This document shows, piece after piece, positions 1 to 10,533 of a stretch of 64,000 bases of DNA. The stretch is from Datnioides undecimradiatus. Lineage: Eukaryota; Chordata; Actinopteri; Lobotiformes; Datnioididae. Position numbers and translations under genes: made by a program. Within the stretch, counting starts at the first letter, position 1. Each line of letters starts with the position of its first letter. The notes beneath the pieces were generated by a model that made no database searches, had not been told where the DNA came from, and worked only from the letters and a program-made list of their open reading frames with translations. Where the stretch lies: the NCBI GenBank assembly GCA_008933995.1, contig WARS01000071.1, positions 440,001 through 504,000 on the forward strand. The letters are read 5' to 3'.

Positions 1-182
1 TTTACATTCAGTGTGTGTGTTTGACTGTTGACCAGCAACAAACAGACCTGAGCTCTGAGCGGACGGAGACTACAAACAGCAACGACGTGCTAATGTTAGC
101 ATGTTAGCGGTTAGCTCTGAGCTGCTCATTAATGAAAAACACCAAATAAACAAACATAGTTTTTAGTTCTTGTGTTTAACAG
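1..182. other. abcd1 intron, upstream part
   Basis: This is ordinary intronic sequence ahead of the first visible abcd1 exon. It has no convincing exon, and the preceding abcd1 exons must lie off the left edge. A tandem repeat starts at about 183. Confidence 0.6.
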
Positions 183-697
183 CTGTTCTGTGTTTGTTTG
201 TTCTGTGTGTGTTTGTTCTGTGTTTGTTTGTTTGTTCTGTGTGTGTTCTGTGTTTGTTTGTTCTGTGTGTTCTGTGTGTTTGTTGTTCTGTTTGTTGTTC
301 TGTGTGTGTTGTTCTGTGTGTTTGTTCTGTGTTTCTTGTTCTGTGTTTGTTCTGTGTGTTTCTTGTTCTGTGTTTGTTCTGTGTTTGTTGTTCTGTGTGT
401 TTGTTGTTCTGTTTGTTCTGTGTTTGTTCTGTGTGTTGTGTTTCTTGTTCTGTTTGTTCTGTGTGTTTGTTGTGTTTCTTGTTCTGTTTGTTCTGTGTGT
501 TTGTTGTGTTTCTTGTTCTGTTTGTTCTGTGTTTGTTCTGTGTTTCTTGTTCTGTGTTTGTTCTGTGTTTGTTCTGTGTTTCTTGTTCTGTGTTTCTTGT
601 TCTGTGTTTGTTCTGTGTTTGTTCTGTGTTTCTTGTTCTGTGTTTCTTGTTCTGTGTGTTTCTTGTTCTGTGTTTCTTGTTCTGTTCTGTTTGTTTG
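183..697 (+). repeat. TTCTGTGTTTG-type minisatellite
   Basis: About 515 bases are built from interleaved short words (TTCTGTG, TTTGTTCTGTG, TTTCTTG) in variable order. The sense strand has almost no A, so all three frames stay open on both strands and give meaningless Cys/Val/Leu-rich or Asn/Thr/Gln-rich ORFs. The array runs to within about 8 bases of the splice acceptor of the abcd1 exon at 706, so it also forms that exon's pyrimidine-rich tract. Confidence 0.9.
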
Positions 698-705
698 TGC
701 GTCAG

Positions 706-851
706 GTGGAGGAGGGGATGAACGTGCTGATCACGGGTCCAAACGGCTGCGGGAAGAGTTCTCTGTTCAGGATCCTCAGCGGACTGTGGCCCGTTTATGA
801 AGGAGTCCTGTCCCGTCCAGAACCACAGCACATGTTCTACATCCCACAGAG
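706..851 (+). CDS. abcd1: abcd1 exon with Walker A
   Basis: The exon follows acceptor gtcag and ends before donor gtaagg, leaving two bases of a split Arg codon. It encodes [20 protein letters not shown] and continues to FYIPQ. The Walker A lysine and serine that bind ATP phosphates are intact. Confidence 0.93.
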
Positions 852-1457
852 GTAAGGCCGCAGCACCAGAGCACAGACAGCTGTAACACTACCAGTGGTG
901 ACGCAGCACCGTGTCCCCTGCAGGCCCTACATGTCTGAGGGGACCCTCAGAGACCAGGTCATCTATCCGGACTCAGTGGACGAGATGGTTCAGAGAGGAG
1001 TCTCTGATTCAGACCTGGAGCAGATCCTTCGGACCGTCCACCTGCTCTACATCCTGGACAGAGAGGGAGGTCAGTGTGTGTGTGTGGGGTTGTGTGTGTG
1101 TGTGTGGACAGAAACACTGTAGCAGTCTGAAGGTCCCTGAATGTTTGTGCTGCAGTGCGAATGATGTCATGACCTTCGTCCTCCTCAGAGTGGGAGCAGG
1201 TTGTTACAGCGTTGTTACTGTGTGACATCACGGCGTTGCATGTCGTCCTGTCTTTGTGTCAGGGTGGGAGGCGGTCAGCGACTGGAAGGACGTCCTGTCA
1301 GGAGGAGAGAAGCAGAGGATGGGGATGGCTCGGATGTTCTACCACCGGTAACTGTTTGTTTACTTTACGAAGTAAACGATAATCAACCAATCAGCTTTCA
1401 CTGGCTGAGACCCGGATCTGCTGTCTGCTGGACTGGTCGTTGGTTAGGTGACAGTCT

Positions 1458-1509
<52 letters not shown>

Positions 1510-2538
1510 TGTGTGAATGTCTCTCGCCCAGCCCTCGCTACGCTCTGTTGGATGAGTGTACGAGCGCCGTCAGCATCGACGTGGAGGGAAACATCTTCCA
1601 GGCTGCAAAGGATGCTGGGATAGCCCTGCTGTCAATCACACACAGACCCTCCCTGTGGTCAGTACAGACACACACAGACCCACAGACCCACACACTCACA
1701 CGCACACACACACACACACACACACACTGACACACACAGATTCACACACACACACACACACACACTCACAGACACACAGACACAGATAAACACACATACA
1801 TATACACACACAGACAAACACACAGACTCACACACACACAGACAAACACACAGACTCACACACACACAGACAAACACACAGACTCGCTCACACACAGCAG
1901 TTGTATTGCCGGCCTGCAGGGGGCAGCAGCACTCTGATGTCTCTGCTGCCCCGCCCTGATGCCTCTGATCACTTCTCCTCCTTGAACAGGAAGTACCACT
2001 CTCACCTGTTGCAGTTCGATGGTGAAGGAGGGTGGAGGTTTGAGCCCCTGGACGCCTCCACCCGTCTGTCTCTGCAGGTTGGTGTCTTCAGTCCTCACAC
2101 TCGTCTCTCTGACCTGAGCAGAACCTGATCACAACAAACAGGAACACCCACACTTCAGCTTCCTGTTTGTCACTTCCTGTCTCAGACTGACTTTAGGTTG
2201 ATGACACTACAGTGTGACTCCGCCCACCAGCGTCTCGTCGCTGACGCAGTTTAACCTTTATTAAGCACAGAGTGTGTTCCTCTGTCATCCTGTGCTCAGC
2301 TGACTCCTTTCCTCCGACAGTCCAAACACCTGTCATCTGCAGTTGTGTGTGTGTTTGTGTGTGTCTGGCCTGTGATTGGCTGGTTACCTGTCCAGGTGTG
2401 AGGATCAGCTGCGGCTCAGTGAATCAGTTCAGTTTGTGGAGATGTTGAAATAACTGAGAAGCTTCTCAGCTGACCCTCAGCCCAGCTGCGGTAACCATGG
2501 TAACCAGCAGCAGCACAACAACACGCCTCAGGCACATG

Positions 2539-2570
<32 letters not shown>

Positions 2571-2857
2571 GCGTGCGTGTGTGTGTAACAGAGTGAGGAC
2601 TGTCAGCCAATCAGTAGTCTCTGAACGGATCATGTGGTTACCACCACCTGCAGGGCTGCAGTCCGTCGCTCGCTGAGTTTGTCAGATTGAAACTTTATTT
2701 AAACTGAGCCATCGACACTCAGCTCCTTCTGTTTCCTGTCGTGTCTCAGGAGGAGAAGCAGCGGCTGGAGAATCAGCTGTCAGGAATTCCCAAGATGCAA
2801 CAGAGGCTGGCGGAGCTGTGCGTCCTGCTGGGGGAGAGAGAGGGGGAGGAGGAGTGA
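706..2857 (+). CDS. abcd1: ATP-binding cassette subfamily D member 1 (ALDP), 3' part
   Basis: ABCD1 is a peroxisomal half-transporter that dimerises and imports very-long-chain acyl-CoAs; loss of the human gene causes X-linked adrenoleukodystrophy. Six exons join in frame: 706-851, 924-1069, 1263-1347, 1532-1657, 1990-2077 and 2750-2857 (stop TGA 2855-2857). The product holds most of the nucleotide-binding domain: Walker [10 protein letters not shown], signature LSGGEKQR, Walker [12 protein letters not shown] and H-loop SITHRPSL, ending in a helical tail with IPKM and LGE. The first four exon lengths (146, 146, 85, 126) match what I recall of human ABCD1 exons 6-9. The transmembrane half and start codon lie upstream of the window. 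Oddity: an intron splits the region that is a single last exon in human. abcd2 is a possible alternative, but the downstream neighbours favour abcd1. Confidence 0.93.
924..1069 (+). CDS. abcd1: abcd1 exon following Walker A
   Basis: The exon runs from acceptor cctgcag to donor gtcagt. It encodes [20 protein letters not shown] and ends at ILDREGG. The Q-loop-proximal DQVIYPDS segment is typical of ABCD transporters. Confidence 0.92.
1263..1347 (+). CDS. abcd1: abcd1 exon with ABC signature
   Basis: This 85-base exon encodes [20 protein letters not shown] and continues to ARMFYH. It carries the LSGGEKQR signature that contacts ATP on the partner subunit. The donor is gtaact. Confidence 0.92.
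1459..1507 (+). repeat. (CT)n microsatellite
   Basis: A pure CT run of about 49 bases lies upstream of the abcd1 acceptor at 1530-1531 and probably serves as an extended pyrimidine tract. Confidence 0.85.
1532..1657 (+). CDS. abcd1: abcd1 exon with Walker B and H-loop
   Basis: The exon encodes [20 protein letters not shown] and continues to [10 protein letters not shown]. The catalytic Glu after the Walker B Asp and the switch His are present. The donor gtcagt splits a Trp codon. Confidence 0.93.
1665..1890 (+). repeat. CA-rich compound microsatellite
   Basis: CA repeats are interrupted by CAGACA and CTCACA words inside an abcd1 intron. Adjacent copies of a short unit (cacacagacaaacacacagactca) are visible near 1807-1885. 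Confidence 0.8.
1990..2077 (+). CDS. abcd1: abcd1 penultimate exon
   Basis: The exon encodes [20 protein letters not shown] and then DASTRLSLQ, ending in phase 0 before donor gttggt. In human ABCD1 this sequence continues without a break into EEKQRLEQ, whereas here a 672-base intron follows. Confidence 0.9.
2078..2749 (+). other. abcd1 intron absent from the human gene model
   Basis: This 672-base intron begins gttggt and ends gtctcag. It contains a GT repeat at about 2540-2585 and no other recognisable element. Its phase-0 position lies between SLQ and EEKQRL. Confidence 0.75.
2750..2857 (+). CDS. abcd1: abcd1 last coding exon
   Basis: The exon encodes [20 protein letters not shown] and continues to [12 protein letters not shown] and stop TGA. 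The tail is shorter than the human C-terminus, which extends past LGE in a Pro/Gly/Ala-rich stretch. Confidence 0.9.
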   Translation, partial: EEKQRLENQLSGIPKMQQRLAELCVLLGEREGEEE

Positions 2858-3176
2858 ACTGCAGAGTTCAGCGCTGAGTCTCTGACGGAGGAGGTCTCCT
2901 GTTTTTATTTGTTGCCATGGAGACGCAGAGCAGGTTTTAGGTTTGGATGCAGATGCTGATGTGGAGTCAGTCTGAGTCTCTGGTCCACATCAGGACCTGG
3001 TCCACGTCAGGAGGCTGCTGGTGTCATGAAGCTGCAGCCGATCGGCTCAAACATTGATCTGAAGCTTTAAATCATCAAAGTTCCTGAAGGAAGAGTTTTT
3101 AGTGTTGCTGCTGCTGATTCCCACCTCAATTAACGCTGCATCGATCACTGATTGGAGGTCAGCTCGTCTGCATTTG

Positions 3177-3182
3177 AATAAA
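3177..3182 (+). terminator. candidate abcd1 polyadenylation signal 1
   Basis: An AATAAA hexamer lies 320 bases after the abcd1 stop codon. Confidence 0.5.
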
Positions 3183-3668
3183 AGACAATGTAGTTTTTAT
3201 TAATCTGATCAGCTGTGATCAGCTGATCTCTGTCACTTTATTTTAAAGTCTTTTGTCCCCGTCAGGACCGAATGATGTCACTAGGTTTTGCTGTGATGTC
3301 ATTGGTCAGTGATCTGTTACCATGGTGATTTACCTGGTTAACGATGAGTTTCATGATACCAGAGAACCTGAGCTGACACCTGAGTGATGTCACTTCCTGT
3401 TTCAGACCCAGGCTGAGCTGATCAGCTGTGAGTGTGTCACATGACTCAGAGGTGAAACTGTGCCAATTTGAATCTTTTCTTGTTTCTACATCAGAGTTTT
3501 TACTGGAGCTGCTTCAACGTTTATTTTGTTTACTGTGGATCCATGAAACCTAGAAATACACACACAATCAATATATTGATTACTCAGATATATGTTTGTA
3601 TCGACCTGTTGGATGATGATGCTGCGTGATGTCAGAGGATGAAGATATTAAACTTAGAAACTGTTGAA

Positions 3669-3722
3669 AATAAAAGATTCAAATGATAAAAAGAGTTTTT
3701 TGTTTGTTCTTTTCAAAATAAA
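3669..3722 (+). terminator. candidate abcd1 distal polyadenylation signals
   Basis: There are AATAAA hexamers at 3669-3674 and 3717-3722. A T-rich and GT-containing stretch (about 3695-3713) lies between them, as in a distal polyadenylation region. Confidence 0.5.
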
Positions 3723-3764
3723 CCCGTCACTGATCTACAGAGACAAACTGTTTCAGATCACAGG

Positions 3765-3798
<34 letters not shown>
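3765..3798 (+). repeat. (GTTA)n microsatellite
   Basis: About eight tandem copies of the tetranucleotide GTTA are present. Confidence 0.9.
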
Positions 3799-4470
3799 GA
3801 AGTGTTGGTGACAAGAGGAAGCAGCAGTTGTTTGAAGTTCAGCTCTGAAGCTTCATCAAAGTTTAACTCTCAGATTCAACCCTTTCAGAAACTTCACATC
3901 TGTGATGCAAAGTAACTGAGTACAGTTACTCAAATACTCTTGAGGAACTTGTACTCGAGTATTCCTGCACTTCGGTCTCTGCAGCAGCTGCTGGTGACTT
4001 TTTAAAATAGGAGTTCACAGGTTATTAAATCATAACGATTCCTCTGACGTCAGCAGCAGTTTCACCTGAGTTAACATGATTTAACACCACGGGTGGATTT
4101 TATGACAGGTAAAGTTTTTAGTGGAAAAGTAAAAGTTCAGCGTTGATCTTTAGTGTTTTAACCAAGCTGAAACAGGCCTGCAGAGGTCTGTTCAAACTCA
4201 CCTGTGACTCGTTTTCAGGTGAGCGCAGGTGAACTCAGGTGAAGCTGCAGCTCAGATCAGGACCACTGACCAAACAGGAGACCGCCGCTTCCTCCTGCCA
4301 CCTGAGCTCAGACTCACTTGAGCTCAGACTCACCTGAGCTGCAGCTGCTTTGTTTGTTCCAACCAATGATATTTCACTGATGCAGAAGACACAAGTACAG
4401 GTGTTTGCAGGTGTTTACTGGCGTGTGCAGGTGTTTAATTAATAATTAATATATAATAATTAGTTTTATG
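3799..4470. other. intergenic, abcd1-plxnb3
   Basis: No gene was seen. The segment at about 3906-3972 (AGTAACTGAGTACAGTTACT, then ACTCGAGTA) resembles a repeat fragment common in fish genomes with alternating AGTACT words. The repeated CACCTGAG words near 4200-4340 are unremarkable. Confidence 0.5.
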
Positions 4471-4735
4471 TTTGGAGATAAAGTTAGAGAGGCCAGGTTG
4501 AGATGGTTTGGACATGTTCAGAGGAGGGACAGTGAATATATTGGTGGAAGGATGCTGAGGTTAGAGCTCCCAGGCAGGAGGCCTAGAGGAAGACCAGAGA
4601 GGAGGTTTAGGATGTGGTGAAGGAGGACATGGAGGTAGCTGGTGTGAGGGAAGAGGACACAGAGGACAGGGCAAGATGGAAGCAGATGATTTGCTGTGGA
4701 GACCCCTGAAGGGAACAGCTGAGAGGAAAGAATGA
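4471..4735 (+). mobile_element. non-LTR retrotransposon (LINE) reverse-transcriptase 3' remnant
   Basis: One frame reads REARLRWFGHVQRRDSEYIG, then MLRLELPGRRPRGRP. After a one-base frameshift near 4606 the next frame continues VVKEDMEVAGVREEDTEDRA and RWKQMICCGDP to a stop. LRWFGHVQRR and RGRP/RRF are the usual C-terminal end of a LINE ORF2 (RTE- or jockey-like). Only this end is present and it is frameshifted, so it is a dead 5'-truncated copy. The exact clade cannot be fixed by eye. Confidence 0.85.
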
Positions 4736-5089
4736 ATTTATTTGTTTTGTTTTCAGTCTTATGATCACGTGTGCAGCAGGTCTGAACGGAGACAATGCGT
4801 CACTGCTGTTTGCTGTCAGACATGTGACGGGGTCAAACAAACAAACAAACAAACAAACAACCGAAGCTGTGGGGAAACGGTTTGTTGTTTTTCTGTTTTA
4901 CTGTTTAAATATGTTTCAACTGTAAATCACAAGCAGAGTTTCAGCGTCGATAAATAAAACGTCAGGAGAGAAACTGTAAATCAGTAATAATCAATCATCA
5001 ATCATTAATCATCCTCAGGCTGCGTCTCTGACCCGGGGCCTCCTTTGAGCCAGGCAGCAGTAGGGGGCCGGTTCTCTTCCCTGCAGAGG
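4736..5089. other. intergenic upstream of plxnb3
   Basis: No gene was seen. A short (CAAA)n run lies at 4835-4861 and a mildly AT-rich stretch precedes the CpG-rich island. Confidence 0.5.
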
Positions 5090-5660
5090 AGCGTCAGAAA
5101 AGCCTCCCGGCGCCGCGCGGAACGAAGCGGGGCGGGGTCTCATCGGACCTGTTGTGCGGCACTCGGTCCGGATCGTGCGGGTTTCTGTTTCTGCTGGACT
5201 CTCTCTTGGTATTTGGAAGTTTTACCGAGCCTGTCGGACTTTGGCGGAGCGCAGATCGGCCCGCTGAGCTCAGGTGAGTTTGACCCGGATCACACTGTCC
5301 CCCTTTTCACGGCTCCAACTTGTCCCGAGCTGCAGCTGCTGCAGGAAGGAAGGAGCGTGTGAGAGTCAGGCGTGTCTGACAGCCACGCGCCAGACTCCGT
5401 CCACAAATCTGACAGTTTTAAATGTGGTCGTTTATTTTTTTCTTGTCACGCGTGGGAGAGGCGAGTGAAGCCGTTTTCAGAAACAGGACGAGACGGTTTT
5501 TAATTCGGCGGGAACTGTTTGGTTTAATGTCAGTTCTCTGTGCCGGTTCTGCGGTTTTAACCCGCGCAGCCGTTAGACACAGAGCGGCGGAGCCCGAGAG
5601 CCGCGAGTTTAAAAGTTGGGATTTTAATAACGGTGTCTGGTCGGTGGATCGTGAGTGAAC
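5090..5660 (+). promoter_or_regulatory. CpG-rich island, probable plxnb3 promoter
   Basis: CpG dinucleotides are dense (for example GGCGCCGCGCGGAACG at about 5108) in an otherwise CpG-poor region, and a GC box (GGGGCGGGG) lies at about 5129. It is the only clear island between abcd1 and the plxnb3 coding exons, and it points toward plxnb3. The assignment is inferred from position. Confidence 0.6.
5130..5273 (+). other. plxnb3: putative non-coding first exon of plxnb3
   Basis: A strong donor (CTCAG|GTGAGT) at 5273/5274 closes a CpG-rich segment downstream of a GC box. The first plxnb3 ATG sits 16 bases into an exon whose acceptor is at 31588-31589, so at least one upstream 5'UTR exon is required. 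This is the best candidate I see. The 5' end is approximate. Confidence 0.45.
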
Positions 5661-5696
5661 GGAATTTAACAGCAGAGATTTAAATCTTCAGCCCGA

Positions 5697-5698
<2 letters not shown>

Positions 5699-5746
<48 letters not shown>
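5699..5746 (+). repeat. (GT)n microsatellite
   Basis: An uninterrupted GT run of about 48 bases lies at the downstream edge of the CpG island. Confidence 0.9.
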
Positions 5747-5747
<1 letters not shown>

Positions 5748-6458
5748 TTTGCTGTTTGTGTTCCCAGCCTGTCCTGGCACGGCACGGCTCAGCCTGCAGC
5801 CACATACTGAATAGCTGACATTCCAACACACACACACGCACACACACTGCTGTGTTTTTAGCAGAAGTGTATTTAGAAGTCACCTTTGCTGAAGTTACAT
5901 AAGAGAAATCTGCATCATGTGACCTCAGAGAAGACAAACAGTAATAATAAAAAGACAGAGACACTCTCACACACACAGACACTCACACAGACATACACAC
6001 ACTCACACGCAGACACACACACACTCACACACGCAGGAGAAGCTGATGAACCTGCTTGTTGTAAATCATTGACACTAAACAGGATCAACTGTCTCGTGTG
6101 TTGTCTCACTGATGAGGTTCATTGACGATTGAAGAACGATGAGTGGCTCAGTCCAGACTGACGGCTGTGTTGCACAGGTGTGTGTTACAGGTGTGTGTTA
6201 CAGGTGTGGACTTCGTGCTCTGCTGCAGTGTTTGTTGTGCCTCTGTTCACCACACTGTACAGTTTCTATCTATCCTCTATCTATAGATATACAGCACATA
6301 GATAAATATGATTTGACCTGTGTGAAGCAGCATCAGTGACATCATCATCTGTGTGATGAAGATGATTTAACGGAAACGTCCATTTGACTAATCTGAAATC
6401 TGAAGGATTTAGTCTGAGTCCAGATTCAGAGTCCTGTTTAATCACCTCTAATCTACAT

Positions 6459-6491
<33 letters not shown>

Positions 6492-7051
6492 GTTAATATA
6501 CTGTAATCTGCAGGTTTAGCTCAGCGTCTTCACACCAGTGACACCAGTTTGCCCACAGTACACAGTTATGCAGACAGCTAGCATTAGCACAGGAGCTATG
6601 GAGTTTCAGTTGTACCTGTTGTACAAAAGCCATAGCAACCACTTAAAATCGTCTTAGCAACCATCGAGCCTTACCTTGGTAACCACCAACTGACACCAGA
6701 TTAACCACTCGGCTTCTAGTGAACAACACCCCGACAACCAGTGATGTTGGTTCAGTCCTTCAGTCTGAGATGTTGTTTGGATTGATCGCTGATCAGATCT
6801 GCAGCTGATCAATACAGATTCTGGGTCAGCTGTCAGATCCAGATCATCTGTGTCTGTCTGAGAAACTGACCTGTGATCAGTTTCTGTTTGTTGTTGTTGT
6901 TGTTCAGAACAGATGCAACTTTGTTTGAGAGGAAGTTTCCTTTAATCCCACAACAAGTGTGTGTGTGTGTGTGTGTGTGTCTGTGTCTGATTAGCAGTCA
7001 GTTTCTGATACAATCTGCTCAACCATCTGTTTAACTCAACTTTACACGCTG

Positions 7052-7089
<38 letters not shown>

Positions 7090-7180
7090 ACTCCTGGGAG
7101 TATGTTGTCACATGTTTTATGTATGGTCACATACCGTCACAGGTGCTGTTTTTACATCCGGGCAAAGAAAATGAACCAAC

Positions 7181-7297
7181 ACTCACACACACACACCTGT
7201 ACACAAACACGCTCTCACTCACACACAAACACACACCTGTACACAAACACGCACTCACTCACACACAAACACACACCTGTACACAAACACGCACTCA

Positions 7298-7330
<33 letters not shown>
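7181..7330 (+). repeat. 40-base tandem repeat in CA-rich DNA
   Basis: A 40-base unit containing CACCTGTACACAAACACGC recurs three times (CCTGT ends at 7200, 7240 and 7280) before degrading to pure CA. The copies differ by one or two bases. Confidence 0.85.
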
Positions 7331-7332
<2 letters not shown>

Positions 7333-7555
7333 AACTGCAGACTCGTTGGGACTGAATCGGGCCTAACTTAGAGCTGGTCTTTGAGGTCCTGATCTGGTCC
7401 TGATCTGGTTTTATGCCGTCCCCTGGTTTTGTCTGGTCTCTGAGGTCTGTCCTGTCAGGGATAAAACCAGGTTTGAACAGGATCTTGGTTCAGGACTTTG
7501 TTCTAATGAGCGGGGACTCTTCAGGAACCAGATCACTTTGTTTCTGTACCAGTGT

Positions 7556-7603
<48 letters not shown>

Positions 7604-8479
7604 CTGTTTGATGTGTGTTGGTGTTATTGTGACGCCCTGAACCTGGACTGACGGGGGGGGGGCTCACAAAGGCATCGTGTGTGTGTGTGTGTGTGTGTGT
7701 CTTGGGGGGGTGTCTATTGTTGATCCTGGATTAGGGCGTGGCCTTGCTGAAGATTACACTAACACACACACACACACGCTGACGAGTGGAGTGTGAATGA
7801 AGTGTCCTTGATCACACCAACTGCTGAGCCCCCCCCGAACACTCATCACCCCCCTTCCCTTGAACTCCCCCGACACACACACACCTCCCCTTCCTCTCCA
7901 GTGAGTGTGTGTGTGTGTGTGTCAGATCACACACACTCGCTCTGTGTGTGTAGCTGCAGGTGATATTAATAATCCATAAAGAAGCTGGTTTCTCTCGATC
8001 GCTCCCTGTGGAGTCAACACACACACACACACGCACGCACGCATACACACTCACACGCACGCACGCATACACACTCTCACACACGCATGCATACATACTC
8101 ACACACGCACGCACACACACACGTGCACGCACCAGCTGTCTCACTGCCTGGCAGACAGACAGCAGGGCTCACTACTTTCTGTGTCAAACTTTGTTTCCAT
8201 CACAGGAACATTTCCAGGATTACTGGTGAAAAGTATTCGATTACTCTGTTTACCTCTGCAGATTACTCCAACAGCTGATCGTCGTCATTCAGCATGAAAA
8301 CAGTTTTCATGTCAGAGAGTCTGTCCCTGAGAGCCCAAAGCTGAATCTCATTGGTCGACCTCAGCCAATAGCAAACACCCTCAGTGTGTCGTTAGCCACA
8401 GGTTCCTTAATGAACTGGATCATAAGTTAAATCAGGGTCCCACATTTGACCTCACCAAACACTGAACTGCATCAGCAAA

Positions 8480-8670
8480 CAGGTCCAGGTTCAGCCTCAG
8501 GACCAGGTCCAGGCCCAGGTCCAGTGTCAGGTCCAGGTTCAGCCTCAGGACCAGGTCCAGTGTCAGGTCCAGGTCCAGTGTCAGGTCCAGGTTCAGCCTC
8601 AGGTCCAGGTTCAGCCTCAGGACCAGGTCCAGTGTCAGGTCCAGGTTCAGCCTCAGGACCATGTCCAGGT
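8480..8670 (+). repeat. CCAGGTTCAGCCTCAGGA minisatellite
   Basis: The words CAGGTCCAG, TGTCAGGTCC and TTCAGCCTCAGGA alternate in a 6-base-based array. One frame translates as a Gly-Pro-Ser-Ala collagen-like run, which is an artefact of the period and not a gene. Confidence 0.85.
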
Positions 8671-8836
8671 GCCCTGTGAGCAGGACAGAGAAGAATGAAA
8701 GTGTGTTCATGGTAAAGTCAGGCGTGTCCCTCTGATGGTCGAGGTTTCCATGGAGATGGTTGTGGTAACCGTGGTGATGAGGAGTGTAGCTGACGGGGAG
8801 CAGAGACGGACCTCAGAATGATAGAAATACCAACAC

Positions 8837-8871
<35 letters not shown>

Positions 8872-9864
8872 TAATTGGCTGTGATGAAATATTCTGTTTG
8901 ATGTTGAAGCGAAGTCACAGCGCCTGGAGGAACCAGTCAGGAACCAGTCAGGAACCAGTCAGGAACCAGTCGGTCCAGCTGCTGTGCTGTTGTTTATTTG
9001 TTAACTGATCGTATCAATAATGTGTTGATCAGTTTCATTTCAGTCAGATCGAAGGAACTCTGAGTCTGTATCTCATTGTTATTAAATGTGTAACACTGTG
9101 TTTGTGTGTGTTTCCCGGCCACAGTCTCAGACACACACACACTTCCTGTGACATACAGCTCACTTCCTGTCTTTATTTACTTTCTCTGGGTGTCTGCCCT
9201 GCAGGACAGCTGTGTCCAACAGACACCAGCAGGATTTTGGGTAATGTAGTGTTGACCCACTGCTGACCTGCAGGATCATGTGACGTGGCTGCACAGGAGG
9301 TGCAGAGAGGGAGACAAGTGGTGCAGATAGAGAGACAGGCGGTGCAGAGAGAGAGACAGGTAGTGCAGACAGACTCTATGTTGTCTCATCAGGCCGCTGT
9401 GTGACATCAGCTGATGCGATGCGTTCGAGGCCTGCTGGGCGTTTGGAAGTGAGCTGCAGCCCTGGTGCTGACAGCAGCGATCTGGATAGCTTTATTGAGA
9501 CTTCAGGCTTTGACGGCGTCTTTATTGCACCGAGCTCTGCTGACAAAGGCTGCCTGAACAAAAGCAGCGAATTTAAATGAACTTTATTGAAAAGCAGGGG
9601 GTGAACAGTGTTAATGAACAGAGGCTTTATTTAAACACAGTCTGTGAACAAAGACCAACAAAACGACAGGATTTAATGAAAAGACTGATTGTAAAAGCTT
9701 TATTGACACACAGAGCTGCAGTGTTTACAGTCTGAGGTCACTTCCTGTCACAGCCATCAGTACATGATAATGATAATTAGCATATTTATCGATATTTGAT
9801 CAATAATCCTGATCATTAAACATGTCGCAGGCCGAGCCATGAGAAACTCATGAGACTCATCACG

Positions 9865-9924
<60 letters not shown>

Positions 9925-10044
9925 TGAGTGTGTGTGTGTCCTGCTGTGTGGTAGAATGAGCTGTGTTTACTGGCTCTTGTTTCCTCTGCTGGTACTGACT
10001 GCCTCTTCCTTCCTCTCTTCCTGTCTTTCTCCCCCTCTGTCTTA

Positions 10045-10165
10045 CAGCCTGTCTGCCTGGCTGTCTGTCTCCCTGCCTGGCTGTCTGTCTCCCTGCCTGG
10101 CTGTCTGTCTCTCTGCCTGCCCATCCGTCTCTCTGCCTGTCTGTCTCTCTGCCTGTCTGTCTTTT
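10045..10165 (+). repeat. CTGTCTGCCTGG array
   Basis: Tandem CTGTCTG/CCTGCCTGG tetranucleotide-based units are present in intron 1. The same sequence class recurs ahead of many plxnb3 splice acceptors. Confidence 0.8.
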
Positions 10166-10475
10166 TCATTAGTTTTGAATTTGTGGTGTTAAGAGTTGAC
10201 AGAAATAAACCAGTCATTATTCTCAGGCTGTTGCTCTGAGGCACAGGTCGAAGGCTGCAGGCTAACCCCCCCCCCCGCTTTCAGTGAATCAATCAGAATC
10301 ATCACACGTGTGCGAACGCAAGTGAGGCTTCATCTAAATGTGGAACTGTTCCTTTAAGACCACCACCCCGACACACACACGCGTGCACACACACACACAC
10401 ACACCGGTGTTCAGACTACAGACTGATGAATAATGTGTTGTCACTGCCGTAAGACTGAAGATTATACAGTCAGAG

Positions 10476-10533
<58 letters not shown>

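Larger units (their letters stand above)
2858..3722 (+). other. abcd1 3'UTR and downstream flank
   Basis: This non-coding stretch follows the stop codon. It carries three AATAAA hexamers (3177, 3669, 3717), so the transcript end probably lies between about 3200 and 3750. No ORF of note was seen. Confidence 0.6.
5274..9860 (+). other. plxnb3 intron 1, first part
   Basis: No coding exon is supported. The stretch holds GT/CA runs (5699-5746, 6460-6489, 6957-6980, 7056-7087, 7558-7601, 7676-7700, 8840-8868), a 40-base-period tandem repeat at 7181-7310, a CCAGGT minisatellite at 8480-8670, and four copies of an 11-base unit (AGGAACCAGTC) at 8928-8971. Short ORFs here are by-products of repeats. 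Confidence 0.6.

Noticed and set aside
163..855. Long overlapping ORFs on both strands (Cys/Val/Leu-rich sense, Asn/Thr/Gln-rich antisense)
   Set aside because: They are translations of the TTCTGTG minisatellite, which lacks stop codons by composition. The real coding part is only the exon from 706.
3765..3798. Interstitial telomere repeat
   Set aside because: The unit is GTTA, not TTAGGG.
8446..8679. Collagen-like Gly-Pro-Ser ORF
   Set aside because: It is produced by a six-base-periodic minisatellite, with no splice or start context and no Gly-X-Y domain flanks.
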